Positions 1 through 6,858 are shown, numbered from the stretch's first letter. The stretch: 12,327 nt of DNA from Candidatus Cloacimonadota bacterium (GCA_020532365.1 JAJBBL010000190.1:1-12327), one strand, 5' to 3'. Notes: generated from the letters alone by a model not told the origin. A program made the numbers and translations.

Positions 1-114
1 CCTTCAAAAAACGAGCCTGAACTCTCCGAGATAGGGAGTAAGATTAAAGAGGGTATAAACTTCATCTTAGTTAACAAAATATCGGAAGTCTTAGACTTTG
101 CTCTTATAAAATAG
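1..114 (+). CDS. lon: Lon-type ATP-dependent protease, C-terminal end only (partial)
   Basis: Frame 1 is open from the window edge to a TAG at 112-114 and gives 37 residues. They include ELSEIGSKIKEGINFILV followed by KISEVLDFAL. This matches the usual end of bacterial Lon, a proline-asparagine-rich turn, then 'L.EIP..V...I.FI.V..I.EVL..AL' ending in the last helix of the protease domain. Lon is a cytoplasmic hexameric AAA+ serine protease that degrades misfolded and regulatory proteins. The AAA+ domain and the Ser-Lys catalytic dyad lie outside the window, so the call rests on this tail alone. The next gene begins 12 bases after the stop on the same strand, so they are probably cotranscribed. 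Another protein with a Lon-like protease domain is possible. Confidence 0.7.
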   Translation, partial: PSKNEPELSEIGSKIKEGINFILVNKISEVLDFALIK

Positions 115-126
115 AATAGTAGAGTA

Positions 127-420
127 ATGAAAATCGTCTTCGATATTTATGATACAAAAGAGCTTGCTGACGGCTCAGTAACGATAACGCTAATTGTTAA
201 GCCAGAGCTACAGGTCTATCTCGGAAGCATATTAGAATCGCTCGACGGATATTGCTATCATACTATGATCGAAATAGACCAACCTGCTCAGATAACGCCT
301 GGAGCGACAGCTACTCAAAATAATATTAAACGTCAAAAGGGTCTGAATATCACTACTACGAAAGGCTTTTATGAAGATGTAATGACCCTGCTAAATAATT
401 TACAAGGATATCAGTTATGA
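127..420 (+). CDS. small hypothetical protein, DUF4911-like
   Basis: This encodes a 97-residue soluble protein with no signal peptide, membrane segment or cysteine-rich motif; C43 is the only cysteine. The pattern is an N-terminal strand region (ITLIVKPELQVYLGSILES), a central 'DGYCYHTMIEID' segment, a polar insertion around residues 53-72, then a strand and a helix ('GLNITTTKGFYEDVMTLLNNL'). The order of strand, helix 'YL..ILE...GY', strand and terminal 'F.EDV..LL..L' helix resembles DUF4911, a family of unknown function. I made that assignment from memory of the pattern, so it is tentative. The ATG is preceded only by a weak purine stretch (AGTAGAG). The stop overlaps the meaB start as ATGA at 417-420, so translation of the two is probably coupled. 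Confidence 0.75.
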   Translation: MKIVFDIYDTKELADGSVTITLIVKPELQVYLGSILESLDGYCYHTMIEIDQPAQITPGATATQNNIKRQKGLNITTTKGFYEDVMTLLNNLQGYQL

Positions 421-1388
421 GGAAGTACAACACAAAAGAACTTATCAATAGAATGATTGAAGGGGATGAAGTTGCTACCGCCAGGTTAATCAGTCTAATC
501 GAAAACTACGACTTAGGACCTGAAATTATCCCTTTAATCCACAGAAACGAAAACAACAACTATATCATCGGTATAACAGGCCCACCAGGAGTAGGGAAGA
601 GCTCTCTAACTGAAAAGATAGTTCTCCATCTCCGCTCCCTTGATTACAAAGTTGGTATTATCGCCATAGATCCGACCAGTCCCTTTACTGGCGGTGCTTT
701 GTTAGGCGATAGAATTCGCTTGCAGCAACTAACTACCGACCCGGGTGTTTTCATTCGTTCTATGGCTTCACGGGGCTCGTTAGGTGGTATTTCAGCTGCC
801 ACTTTAGATGCTGTGAAAGTATTAGAAGCGTACGGTTGTGATTATATAATCGTTGAGACTGTAGGTGTCGGTCAGTCTGAGGTTGAGATTGTTAAACACG
901 TCGACACAACTCTCCTTGTTTTATCGCCCGGTTTAGGGGATGATATCCAAGCCTTGAAGGCAGGAGTAATGGAAATAGCCGATGTTTTTGCAGTAAACAA
1001 GGCTGATTTAGCAGGCGTCGAGAAGACAGTATCAGAAATAGAATTAATGCAGCATTACAATAGTGAATCAGCTTTCACTCCTCCTATAGTAAAGACAATA
1101 GCTCGTGACAACGTCGGTATCGAAGAGCTCTATGAAGCAATTGTGAAACATCGAGAACACTTAAAGGAGAGCGGGGAAGGGGTCGCTAAGAGGCGTGAAA
1201 GGGTCAAGTTCGAGCTTTGGCATCGAATCAACAGTATCCTTTCAGACAGAATCCTAAAGGTATTCAACTCTAACGATACCGAGAGTATTATCTCAGAAAT
1301 CTATAGTAAGAACACCGATTCCTACTCAGTCGCGGAGAAGCTTATAAAAGAAGCTTTAACCCCAACTCTTACAGAGAGTAAAGACTAA
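417..1388 (+). CDS. meaB: methylmalonyl-CoA mutase-associated GTPase (MeaB/ArgK family)
   Basis: This 323-residue protein is the usual size for MeaB. It is a cytoplasmic G3E-family GTPase that protects and reactivates adenosylcobalamin-dependent methylmalonyl-CoA mutase and gates cofactor loading. Visible motifs are Walker A GPPGVGKS at residues 55-62, the IDPTSPFTGGALLGDRIR block at 84-101 typical of this family, the switch region ETVGVGQSE at 147-155, and the base-recognition motif NKAD at 194-197. The C-terminal third is the helical dimerisation arm. Old databases call the family ArgK, an arginine/ornithine transport kinase, which is now considered wrong. The start at 417 overlaps the preceding stop (ATGA), and AAGG lies 9 bases upstream. 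No mutase gene is in the window, so the client enzyme is inferred. It implies a methylmalonyl-CoA (propionate) pathway. Confidence 0.95.
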   Translation: MRKYNTKELINRMIEGDEVATARLISLIENYDLGPEIIPLIHRNENNNYIIGITGPPGVGKSSLTEKIVLHLRSLDYKVGIIAIDPTSPFTGGALLGDRIRLQQLTTDPGVFIRSMASRGSLGGISAATLDAVKVLEAYGCDYIIVETVGVGQSEVEIVKHVDTTLLVLSPGLGDDIQALKAGVMEIADVFAVNKADLAGVEKTVSEIELMQHYNSESAFTPPIVKTIARDNVGIEELYEAIVKHREHLKESGEGVAKRRERVKFELWHRINSILSDRILKVFNSNDTESIISEIYSKNTDSYSVAEKLIKEALTPTLTESKD

Positions 1389-1421
1389 TCGATAGACTAC
1401 CTGTTTTTTATCTTTAACCTG

Positions 1422-2411
1422 TTATTTCCACTGGATTGCTTTTACTGGGCATTTTTGGATACAGATGCCGCACCCGATACATATTTCAGGGTCTACCGTA
1501 TGTGGTTTCTTTACCTCTCCTGTAATAGCTTGTACTGGACAATTTCTTGCACAAATAGTACATCCGATACAGTGGTCTTCGAGAATAAACGCTTTCTTTC
1601 TCTGTCCAGCCAGCTGATCATAAATTGCCTTAGTAGGGCAGACCAGAGCACATTGACCGCACGAAATACATTTCTTATAGTCAATTACAGCCAAGTCATC
1701 CTGCATTGTTATAGCGTCGACTGGGCATTTTTTGACACACATAGTACATCCGATACAGGCTGTGTTATTACCACATCTTTTCTTAGCCTCTTGCCCTTTA
1801 TCGTGTGAAGAGCATAGGATGTGTACTCGCTTGGAGATAGGGAGAATTTTAATCAAACCTCTCGGACAAGCTTTAGCACACGCTCCGCAACCAGTACATT
1901 TATCAGGATTGACTACCCTCATTCCTCTTTCGTCGAGCTTTAGAGCGTCAAACTTACACGCTGCAATACAGTCGTTTTGAAAGACACAACCGAAGTTACA
2001 GTAGTTTGGTCCATTTGAGACGAGTACAGCTGCTTTACAGGTTGATATTCCTTGGTAGTCATACCTTTTGAGTGTGTTATCATTCCCACCACTTTGGCAG
2101 AGAATAAAGGCGATTTCTTTTTCTTTAACAGTAGCTTCGATTCCTAAAATCTCAGCTATCTTTTTCACAGTATTAACTCCGCCAGGTGCGCATAAATTAA
2201 TTGGCACTTCACCATTCACTACCGCTTCAGCGTATCCAGCGCAACCTGCGCTGCCACAAGCTCCGCAATTCACATTCGGCAGAATCTCAATAATTTCATC
2301 TATTTTAGGGTTTACTTCCACGTGAAACTTCTTTGATGCAAAGGCAAGCACTAAGCCGTAAGCGAGACCGAGTCCACCTATCATCAAGCTTGGTATCATT
2401 ATGTAGTTCAT
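1422..2411 (-). CDS. rnfB: Rnf complex subunit B, multi-cluster ferredoxin
   Basis: This is the electron-entry subunit of Rnf, 329 residues, anchored by one N-terminal membrane helix (about residues 5-25) and facing the cytoplasm. It takes electrons from reduced ferredoxin. The first [4Fe-4S] site is C49, C52, C57 and C74. Next comes the RnfB-specific stretch with C105, GG, YDYQG and C125. Six further four-cysteine sets begin at C138 (spaced as CxxxCxxxxxCxxxC), C172, C219, C248, C281 and C311, which I read as three two-cluster ferredoxin domains. That makes seven predicted [4Fe-4S] clusters, so this is the long form seen in fermentative anaerobes rather than the short proteobacterial RsxB. 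It is the last gene of the rnfCDGEAB operon, 14 bases after rnfA, with AGAGG ahead of its ATG. It ends 33 bases from the convergent meaB. Confidence 0.97.
   Translation of the reverse strand: MNYIMIPSLMIGGLGLAYGLVLAFASKKFHVEVNPKIDEIIEILPNVNCGACGSAGCAGYAEAVVNGEVPINLCAPGGVNTVKKIAEILGIEATVKEKEIAFILCQSGGNDNTLKRYDYQGISTCKAAVLVSNGPNYCNFGCVFQNDCIAACKFDALKLDERGMRVVNPDKCTGCGACAKACPRGLIKILPISKRVHILCSSHDKGQEAKKRCGNNTACIGCTMCVKKCPVDAITMQDDLAVIDYKKCISCGQCALVCPTKAIYDQLAGQRKKAFILEDHCIGCTICARNCPVQAITGEVKKPHTVDPEICIGCGICIQKCPVKAIQWK
1555..1758. repeat. 18-base exact direct repeat inside rnfB (two copies, 1555-1572 and 1741-1758)
   Basis: The + strand string ATAGTACATCCGATACAG occurs at 1555-1572 and again at 1741-1758, and the flanking bases are also similar. 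The copies are 186 bases apart, exactly 62 codons. They encode the CIGCT stretch at C281 and at C219, so the repeat marks two homologous two-cluster ferredoxin domains within rnfB. Confidence 0.85.
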
Positions 2412-2425
2412 CTATCCAACCTCTT

Positions 2426-3001
2426 TTAGATTTTAAGTCCTGAAAACCCGAGAAAAGCAAGCGCCATACTCCCTGCTAAGATAAAGGCAATAGGCATTCC
2501 TTGCATATGTTCAGGGATTTCAGCTTTTTCTAAACGCTCACGCAGTCCAGCCATAATTATCAAAACGAGGGTAAATCCGACCCCTCCAAGGAATCCGTTT
2601 AACACAGACTCAATAAAGGAGAGTCCATCGTTTATATTGATAATAGAGACACCGAGTACGGCACAGTTAGTGGTAATCAGTGGTAAGTACACACCTAACG
2701 ATTTATAGAGTGCCGGCGCCATTTTTTGGATGACCATTTCAACGAATTGCACTAACGAGGCAATAGTAAGAATAAAGGCAATAGTTTGCAGGTATCCGAT
2801 ATTAAACGGCACCAAAAGGTAATGTTGAATTATCCAGGTAATAGTCGAGGCGAGTGTCATTACAAAGATAACGGCCATTCCCATACCGAACGCAGAGTCT
2901 AACTTCTTTGAAACACCTATATAGGGACACAATCCCATTATTCTGGAAAGGATAAAGTTGTTAACTAATATAGCTGAGACAGATAATGCAAATATGTTCA
3001 T
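2426..3001 (-). CDS. rnfA: Rnf complex subunit A, integral membrane
   Basis: This is a 191-residue very hydrophobic protein of the RnfA/NqrE family, normally with six membrane helices. RnfA pairs with RnfE in inverted topology, and the pair holds a [2Fe-2S] cluster within the membrane on the electron path. Two cysteines sit where the family places its cluster ligands: C25 in the motif GLCPYIGVSKK, and C112 in TTNCAVLG. 'ALYKSLGVYLPLI' just before the second cysteine is also a family signature. GGGGG lies 4 bases upstream of the ATG, within the end of rnfE. The gene follows rnfE with a single base between stop and start and precedes rnfB by 14 bases. Its place between E and B is normal for the CDGEAB order. 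Confidence 0.97.
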   Translation of the reverse strand: MNIFALSVSAILVNNFILSRIMGLCPYIGVSKKLDSAFGMGMAVIFVMTLASTITWIIQHYLLVPFNIGYLQTIAFILTIASLVQFVEMVIQKMAPALYKSLGVYLPLITTNCAVLGVSIININDGLSFIESVLNGFLGGVGFTLVLIIMAGLRERLEKAEIPEHMQGMPIAFILAGSMALAFLGFSGLKI

Positions 3002-3002
3002 C

Positions 3003-3617
3003 TTACCCCCTTATTTCCTGTCCGCTCTGGCTTTTTTTCTTCATAATACTAATGATACTCATAATCAACCCCAAGGTTAAGAAAGCTCCCGGGGCGAGTA
3101 TTGCGACCAATACTGGCTGATAACTCAGCGGTGCTATCTGAAATCCTAAGAGTTGACCAGTACCGAGCAATTCTCTGAAAAAGGCTATAACTACCAATGC
3201 TAAAGTAAAACCAAGACCCATTCCGATACCGTCTAACGCAGAATTCCAAACATTGTTCTTACTCGCAAAAGCTTCAGCTCTACCGAGTATAATACAGTTT
3301 ACCACGATTAACGGAATGAAGACGCCCAAGCTTTTATGTACTGCTGGGACGAACGCTTCCATAAGCATATCGACAATTGTCGTAAACGAAGCTATCAAAA
3401 CGATATAGCAGGGAATTCTCACCTTACTCGGCACAAGGTCTTTAATCATCGAGATTAAAATATTGGAGCAGAGTAGGACAAATGTCGCTGCCAAACCCAT
3501 TCCAACCGCATTTACAATAGAAGTTGAAGTAGCCAGAGTAGGGCAGAGGCCTAACGCCATTACGAACACTGGGTTCTCTTTTACAAGTCCTTTTGTTAAT
3601 TCTTTGAACGAACTCAT
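3003..3617 (-). CDS. rnfE: Rnf complex subunit E, integral membrane
   Basis: This 204-residue hydrophobic protein belongs to the RnfE/NqrD family and is the partner of RnfA around the intramembrane [2Fe-2S] cluster. Candidate ligands are C25 in ALGLCPTLATS and C108 in VVNCIILGRAEAFASK; the latter string is the family signature. The N-terminal 'FKELTKGLVKENPVFVMALG' and the 'FFRELLGTGQ' loop near residue 150 are also typical of RnfE. The tail is short and basic (MKKKSQSGQEIRG). Its start overlaps the rnfG stop as ATGA, and it ends one base before rnfA. I see nothing odd in length or key residues. Two other open frames over this gene are shadows. Confidence 0.97.
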   Translation of the reverse strand: MSSFKELTKGLVKENPVFVMALGLCPTLATSTSIVNAVGMGLAATFVLLCSNILISMIKDLVPSKVRIPCYIVLIASFTTIVDMLMEAFVPAVHKSLGVFIPLIVVNCIILGRAEAFASKNNVWNSALDGIGMGLGFTLALVVIAFFRELLGTGQLLGFQIAPLSYQPVLVAILAPGAFLTLGLIMSIISIMKKKSQSGQEIRG

Positions 3618-4183
3618 TTGACCTCCTCATTTTCAACAAAAGTATCATTATGAGACGTCTCTAAATCAAGCGCTACCACCTTCATCATACTGGATAGTGA
3701 TTCTGTTATTGCTCTACTCGTTATTGTAGCACCTGTGATTGAAACGATCTCACCCCCATCCTTATCGACTGCTAATTCATCCTTTATTCGCCCGTTAAAC
3801 TGATCGGTAAACTCAGGGTTTTCACTGTTAGCCCCGAGCCCAGGGGTTTCCGATTGAAGTATAACTTTTATTCTATTGATTTTGAACTCAGTGTCCACGC
3901 CAACCATAGTATGTAAAACGCCACTATACCCGCTACCTTCTGCAACAAAGGTATACCCCACTACATTATCCTCTTTGTCGAAACCGATGTAGTAAACTAT
4001 CTCTGAGTCAACCTCTTCAAATTTGACTGCATCGGGCAACACTTCATTCCTTGCGCTCTGTTCATTAAGTAGCTGGTTTTCACTGATTATAGGAGAAGTA
4101 ACATTGTTTACAAAGGCGAGGATACCGCTTGCTACTGCAGCAATAATAAAGAGTATACCACCTAATTTTATATAATCCTTCAT
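3614..4183 (-). CDS. rnfG: Rnf complex subunit G, covalent-FMN protein
   Basis: This 189-residue protein has one N-terminal membrane helix (about residues 6-26) and a domain outside the cytoplasm of the FMN_bind type. It carries an FMN attached to a threonine by a phosphoester bond and relays electrons late in the Rnf chain. The flavinylation motif reads SITGATITS at 148-156, so T153 is the predicted flavin-bearing residue. The conserved ETPGLGA loop is at 112-118. Attachment requires an ApbE flavin transferase, which is not in the window. The gene overlaps rnfD upstream and rnfE downstream by ATGA junctions, pointing to coupled translation and balanced subunit amounts. The N-terminal helix and following 'VNNVTSPIISENQ' are typical of the family. 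Confidence 0.96.
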   Translation of the reverse strand: MKDYIKLGGILFIIAAVASGILAFVNNVTSPIISENQLLNEQSARNEVLPDAVKFEEVDSEIVYYIGFDKEDNVVGYTFVAEGSGYSGVLHTMVGVDTEFKINRIKVILQSETPGLGANSENPEFTDQFNGRIKDELAVDKDGGEIVSITGATITSRAITESLSSMMKVVALDLETSHNDTFVENEEVK

Positions 4184-5280
4184 CTCTTACCTCCGCCAAA
4201 CGCTTTCGGAATAGTAAACTTATCAATCAAAGGAACTACGAGGTTCATCAGTAAAATCGAATATGATACCCCTTCAGGATATCCGCCGACAAGCCTGATA
4301 ACAGTCGTCAGTAGACCACATCCAATTCCAAAGTATATTCTTCCCGCTTTAGTTAGAGGCGAGGTTACCATATCGGTAGCCATAAAGAAAGCACCAAGTA
4401 TCAAGCCACCGCTGAATATATGGAAGATCGGCAACATAATTGAAGCACTAAATATTCCGTCAGTACCACCAAAAATATAAGTTAAGATAAATACGGTCAC
4501 TACATAGCTAACCGGGATTCTCCATTCAATTACATTTTTGATCGCCAACCAAAAAGCACCAATCAAAAGCGCTATAGCTGACACTTCACCGATACACCCT
4601 CCAATATTACCTAAAAAGAGGTTCTGGATGCTGCCAAGGCTTACTATCTCGCCCGCAAAGCTCTGAAGCGTTGACTTATCAAGCCCTGCCAATACAGCCG
4701 GATACCTAAGCTCTCTTAGCACAGCTAAGGGAGTAGCGGTAGAAACCAACTTAGTAACAGCCGGAATATCGAGATTAGAAATAATCCCACTTATAGAGCC
4801 TAAAGTGTTAGTCTTCCAACCCGCAGTAGTTAAAGTCGGCCAAGAGGCTACTAAGAAAACACGCCCTAAAAGCGCCGGGTTAAGAGGGTTGTTACCTATG
4901 CCACCAAAGACGTGCTTACCTATGGAAATGGCAAAAACAGACCCTACCACCGGTATCCACCAAGGGGCACCTGAATGAAGATTGAAAGCAACTAAAATTC
5001 CTGTGATAACAGCACTTCCATCAAGTACAGTTATCTCCTTCTTACGCAACTTTTGGATAACCGCCTCGGTTAAAACTGCGGCGATGACGCTATACAACGT
5101 TAACGTTAATGCTCTGATTCCAAAAAAGTAGACAGCGGCTATCAATGCAGGCATCAGCGCTATGACCACATTCCACATAATCTTTCTGACAGATCTGTTT
5201 TCGCGAATATGCGGCGATGCTGAAACTGCAAAGAGACCGGCTACACTCTGTTCCGGGGGATTGAATTTCTCATTTTTCAT
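4180..5280 (-). CDS. rnfD: Rnf complex subunit D, covalent-FMN membrane subunit
   Basis: This 366-residue polytopic membrane protein of the RnfD/NqrB family carries a covalent FMN and forms part of the ion-translocating core. The flavinylation motif is VSTATPLA, residues 179-186, with T183 as the predicted attachment residue. Other family blocks are SPHIREN near the N terminus (22-28), FNLHSGAPWWIPVVGS at 99-114, GGIGNNPLNPALLGR at 126-140 and ATDMVTSPLT in the C-terminal third. Its start lies within rnfC (11-base overlap) and its stop overlaps the rnfG start (ATGA). Length and motifs are normal. The ion, Na+ or H+, cannot be decided from this sequence. Confidence 0.97.
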   Translation of the reverse strand: MKNEKFNPPEQSVAGLFAVSASPHIRENRSVRKIMWNVVIALMPALIAAVYFFGIRALTLTLYSVIAAVLTEAVIQKLRKKEITVLDGSAVITGILVAFNLHSGAPWWIPVVGSVFAISIGKHVFGGIGNNPLNPALLGRVFLVASWPTLTTAGWKTNTLGSISGIISNLDIPAVTKLVSTATPLAVLRELRYPAVLAGLDKSTLQSFAGEIVSLGSIQNLFLGNIGGCIGEVSAIALLIGAFWLAIKNVIEWRIPVSYVVTVFILTYIFGGTDGIFSASIMLPIFHIFSGGLILGAFFMATDMVTSPLTKAGRIYFGIGCGLLTTVIRLVGGYPEGVSYSILLMNLVVPLIDKFTIPKAFGGGKR

Positions 5281-6613
5281 TATTCTTCTCCCTTCTTGCC
5301 CGATCTATTTCTGTGATTTTATTCTTACCTATATCAATCCATTGAATGAGCTTGATGTTTGCAGGGCAGACGTAGGCACAACAGCCACATTTAATACAGT
5401 CCATCGCCCCTGCTTTTCTTGCCCCTTCCCAATCTTCGTATTTAACTGAGTTAGCGATCATACTTGGCATTACATTCATAGGGCAGACGTCTATACAGCT
5501 ACTGCAACGAATACAGATATGTTCTTCATCTTTTTTCGCATCTTTATCATTAAAGATGACTAACCCTGAGCTTGTTTTTGCCATAGGTGTGTTGAGGGTA
5601 GGGATAGCAAACCCCATCATTGGCCCACCAGAAATGACTTTGCCGATATGCTCATTGGCGCCGCCGCAGTATTCAAGTAACTCGTCAAATGAGCTTCCGA
5701 TACGTGCTTTAAGGTTTCTCGGATGATTGACTATCTTACCCGTGACGGAAATCACCCTTTCGATGAGCGGCTTGTTATACCTTACAGCCTCATAAGTGGC
5801 AATAGTGGTTCCAACGTTTTGCACCACTACGCCGACATCCATAGGGAGTCCCCCTCTGTTAGGCACTTTCCTCTTAGTGCAGGCGTAAATGAGCTGTTTT
5901 TCAGCCCCTTGAGGGTATTTTAGCTGTAGACCGACGACACTAATGTCTTTCTCGTCTTTTAACAGCTTTTTGAAGTTGGCAATTGCATCAGGCTTATTAG
6001 CCTCTATCCCAATATATCCAGTCTTAGCGCCGACTATCTTCATAAAAGTTTTCAAGCCACTAATTACGTTTTCCCCCTGCTCGATCATCAAACGGTAGTC
6101 AGCAGTTAAATAAGGCTCACATTCGACGCCATTAATGATAACTACATCTATTTTTTTGTCTGGGGGGGGGGATAATTTTACGTGGGTTGGGAAGCCAGCT
6201 CCTCCCATTCCGCATATACCGGCGCTACTGATTCGACTCTTAAGCTCATCCACAGAGAGCGATAAAAAATCTGGCTCGTCTATTAGATCAACCCATTCAT
6301 CTTTTCCGTTACCTGTAATTTCAATAGCTTGTTGCATATTTCCGGAAGGGTGTGGAAATCTACCGATCTTCGTCACTTTTCCTGTGATACTGGAATGCAT
6401 AGAGATTGAGACGAAACCACCTGGTTCGCAAATCAACTGGCCTGTTTTCACCTCATCTCCAATCTTAACGACGGGTTTTGCCGGGGCTCCGATGTGTTGA
6501 CTTAGTGGAATAATCACTTTACTTGGAATAGGAAAGTTCTCAATAGGAGAGTCCTTTGAGAATCTCTTAAAGTCATCACTGTGTACACCACCGGGGAAAG
6601 TCTTTAATCCCAT
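5270..6613 (-). CDS. rnfC: Rnf complex subunit C, NADH/FMN-binding
   Basis: This peripheral cytoplasmic subunit reduces NAD+ in forward Rnf operation. The chosen start is the ATG at 6611-6613, giving 447 residues that begin MGLKTFPGGVH, as the family does; GGAG lies 7 bases upstream. An in-frame TTG at 6634 would add seven residues but has no matching support. In order there are an N-terminal lipoyl-like region around KIGDEVKTGQLI (50-61), the glycine-rich nucleotide motif GMGGAGFP at 135-142, the ECEPYLTAD block at 164-172, and two [4Fe-4S] motifs, C367/C370/C373/C377 and C406/C409/C412/C416. Residues S148 to P151 are encoded by an unbroken run of ten C bases, the oddest feature of the gene. 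It is the first gene of the operon, directly after its promoter and the tRNA gene, and overlaps rnfD by 11 bases. Confidence 0.96.
   Translation of the reverse strand: MGLKTFPGGVHSDDFKRFSKDSPIENFPIPSKVIIPLSQHIGAPAKPVVKIGDEVKTGQLICEPGGFVSISMHSSITGKVTKIGRFPHPSGNMQQAIEITGNGKDEWVDLIDEPDFLSLSVDELKSRISSAGICGMGGAGFPTHVKLSPPPDKKIDVVIINGVECEPYLTADYRLMIEQGENVISGLKTFMKIVGAKTGYIGIEANKPDAIANFKKLLKDEKDISVVGLQLKYPQGAEKQLIYACTKRKVPNRGGLPMDVGVVVQNVGTTIATYEAVRYNKPLIERVISVTGKIVNHPRNLKARIGSSFDELLEYCGGANEHIGKVISGGPMMGFAIPTLNTPMAKTSSGLVIFNDKDAKKDEEHICIRCSSCIDVCPMNVMPSMIANSVKYEDWEGARKAGAMDCIKCGCCAYVCPANIKLIQWIDIGKNKITEIDRARREKNNEK
6162..6171 (-). repeat. C10 homopolymer tract inside rnfC
   Basis: The + strand has ten consecutive G at 6162-6171, read as C10 in rnfC codons TCC CCC CCC CCA (Ser-Pro-Pro-Pro, residues 148-151). 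Three bases further along the coding strand there is an A7 run (T7 on the + strand at 6151-6157). The reading frame is intact in this copy. Confidence 0.95.
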
Positions 6614-6629
6614 ATACAGTCTCCATTCA

Positions 6630-6641
6630 CACAAATTTGTG
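6630..6641. promoter_or_regulatory. 12-base perfect palindrome at the rnfC transcription start (possible operator)
   Basis: CACAAATTTGTG at 6630-6641 is a perfect inverted repeat. In the direction of rnfC it starts two bases after the predicted -10 hexamer, so it would cover the transcription start, and it ends 16 bases before the rnfC ATG. That is a common position for a repressor operator. I cannot assign a regulator; it is not a clear Rex or Crp/Fnr consensus. An AT-rich palindrome can arise by chance. Confidence 0.4.
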
Positions 6642-6643
6642 AC

Positions 6644-6671
6644 ATTATCCTTAGTCGGTGTTTCAATGCAA
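6644..6671 (-). promoter_or_regulatory. predicted sigma70-type promoter of the rnf operon
   Basis: On the - strand, GATAAT (6644-6649, five of six matches to the -10 consensus) is preceded after 16 bases by TTGCAT (6666-6671, three of six matches to the -35). It lies about 30 bases upstream of the rnfC ATG and immediately upstream of the CACAAATTTGTG palindrome. Read-through from the tRNA gene could also transcribe the operon, since no hairpin terminator separates them. Confidence 0.45.
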
Positions 6672-6742
6672 GATATTTCTTTAACGTCACTTAATTTTGG
6701 CGGAATATATTCGTTATCTTTATTTGAGTTAGGTTTGAAAAA

Positions 6743-6819
6743 TGGTAGCGAGGAGAGGATTTGAACCTCTGGCCTTCGGATTATGAGCCCGACGAGCTAC
6801 CAAACTGCTCCACCTCGCA
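6743..6819 (-). tRNA. initiator tRNA-fMet (anticodon CAT)
   Basis: A 77-base cloverleaf folds fully on the - strand: acceptor TGCGAGG/CCTCGCT, D stem GAGC/GCTC, anticodon stem TCGGG/TCCGA around loop CTCATAA, T stem AGAGG/CCTCT with loop TTCAAAT, discriminator A and an encoded CCA. Two features mark it as the initiator rather than elongator Met or Ile2. Positions 1 and 72 do not pair (U-U), and the D stem has A11-U24. The initiator also usually has three G-C pairs at 29-31/39-41; here the third is G31-U39. The gene lies between rnpB and rnfC and has its own strong promoter. Only a T5 stretch follows the CCA, so transcripts may continue into rnf. Confidence 0.93.
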
Positions 6820-6830
6820 TCATTTCCTCT

Positions 6831-6858
6831 ACTATACCTCAGGCTTTATAACTGTCAA
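6831..6858 (-). promoter_or_regulatory. strong sigma70-type promoter of the initiator tRNA gene
   Basis: On the - strand, a perfect TTGACA (6853-6858) is separated by 16 bases from TATAGT (6831-6836, five of six matches). Transcription would begin near 6824-6825, five or six bases before the mature tRNA 5' end. This spacing and strength are typical of stable-RNA promoters. Confidence 0.75.

Noticed and set aside
1377..1418. Possible bidirectional terminator between convergent meaB and rnfB
   Set aside because: Only a 6-pair AT stem (TAAAGA/TCTTTA) with a loop of about 25 bases can be drawn, and the T6 run lies inside the loop, so it is not a credible intrinsic terminator.
1455..2325. Three + strand open frames (1455-1808, 1732-1980, 2068-2325)
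   Set aside because: They are antisense to the well-supported rnfB. Their products are rich in Cys, Ser and Thr in the pattern expected from reading ferredoxin codons backwards, with no domain and no ribosome site.
6614..6634. Upstream TTG start for rnfC
   Set aside because: It would put seven unusual residues ahead of the family-typical MGLKTFPGGVH and overlap the palindrome and predicted transcript start. The ATG at 6613 has GGAG at good spacing.
6703..6712. Palindrome GAATATATTC upstream of rnfC
   Set aside because: It is only 10 bases, wholly AT-rich inside, and lies upstream of the predicted -35; it is likely to occur by chance.
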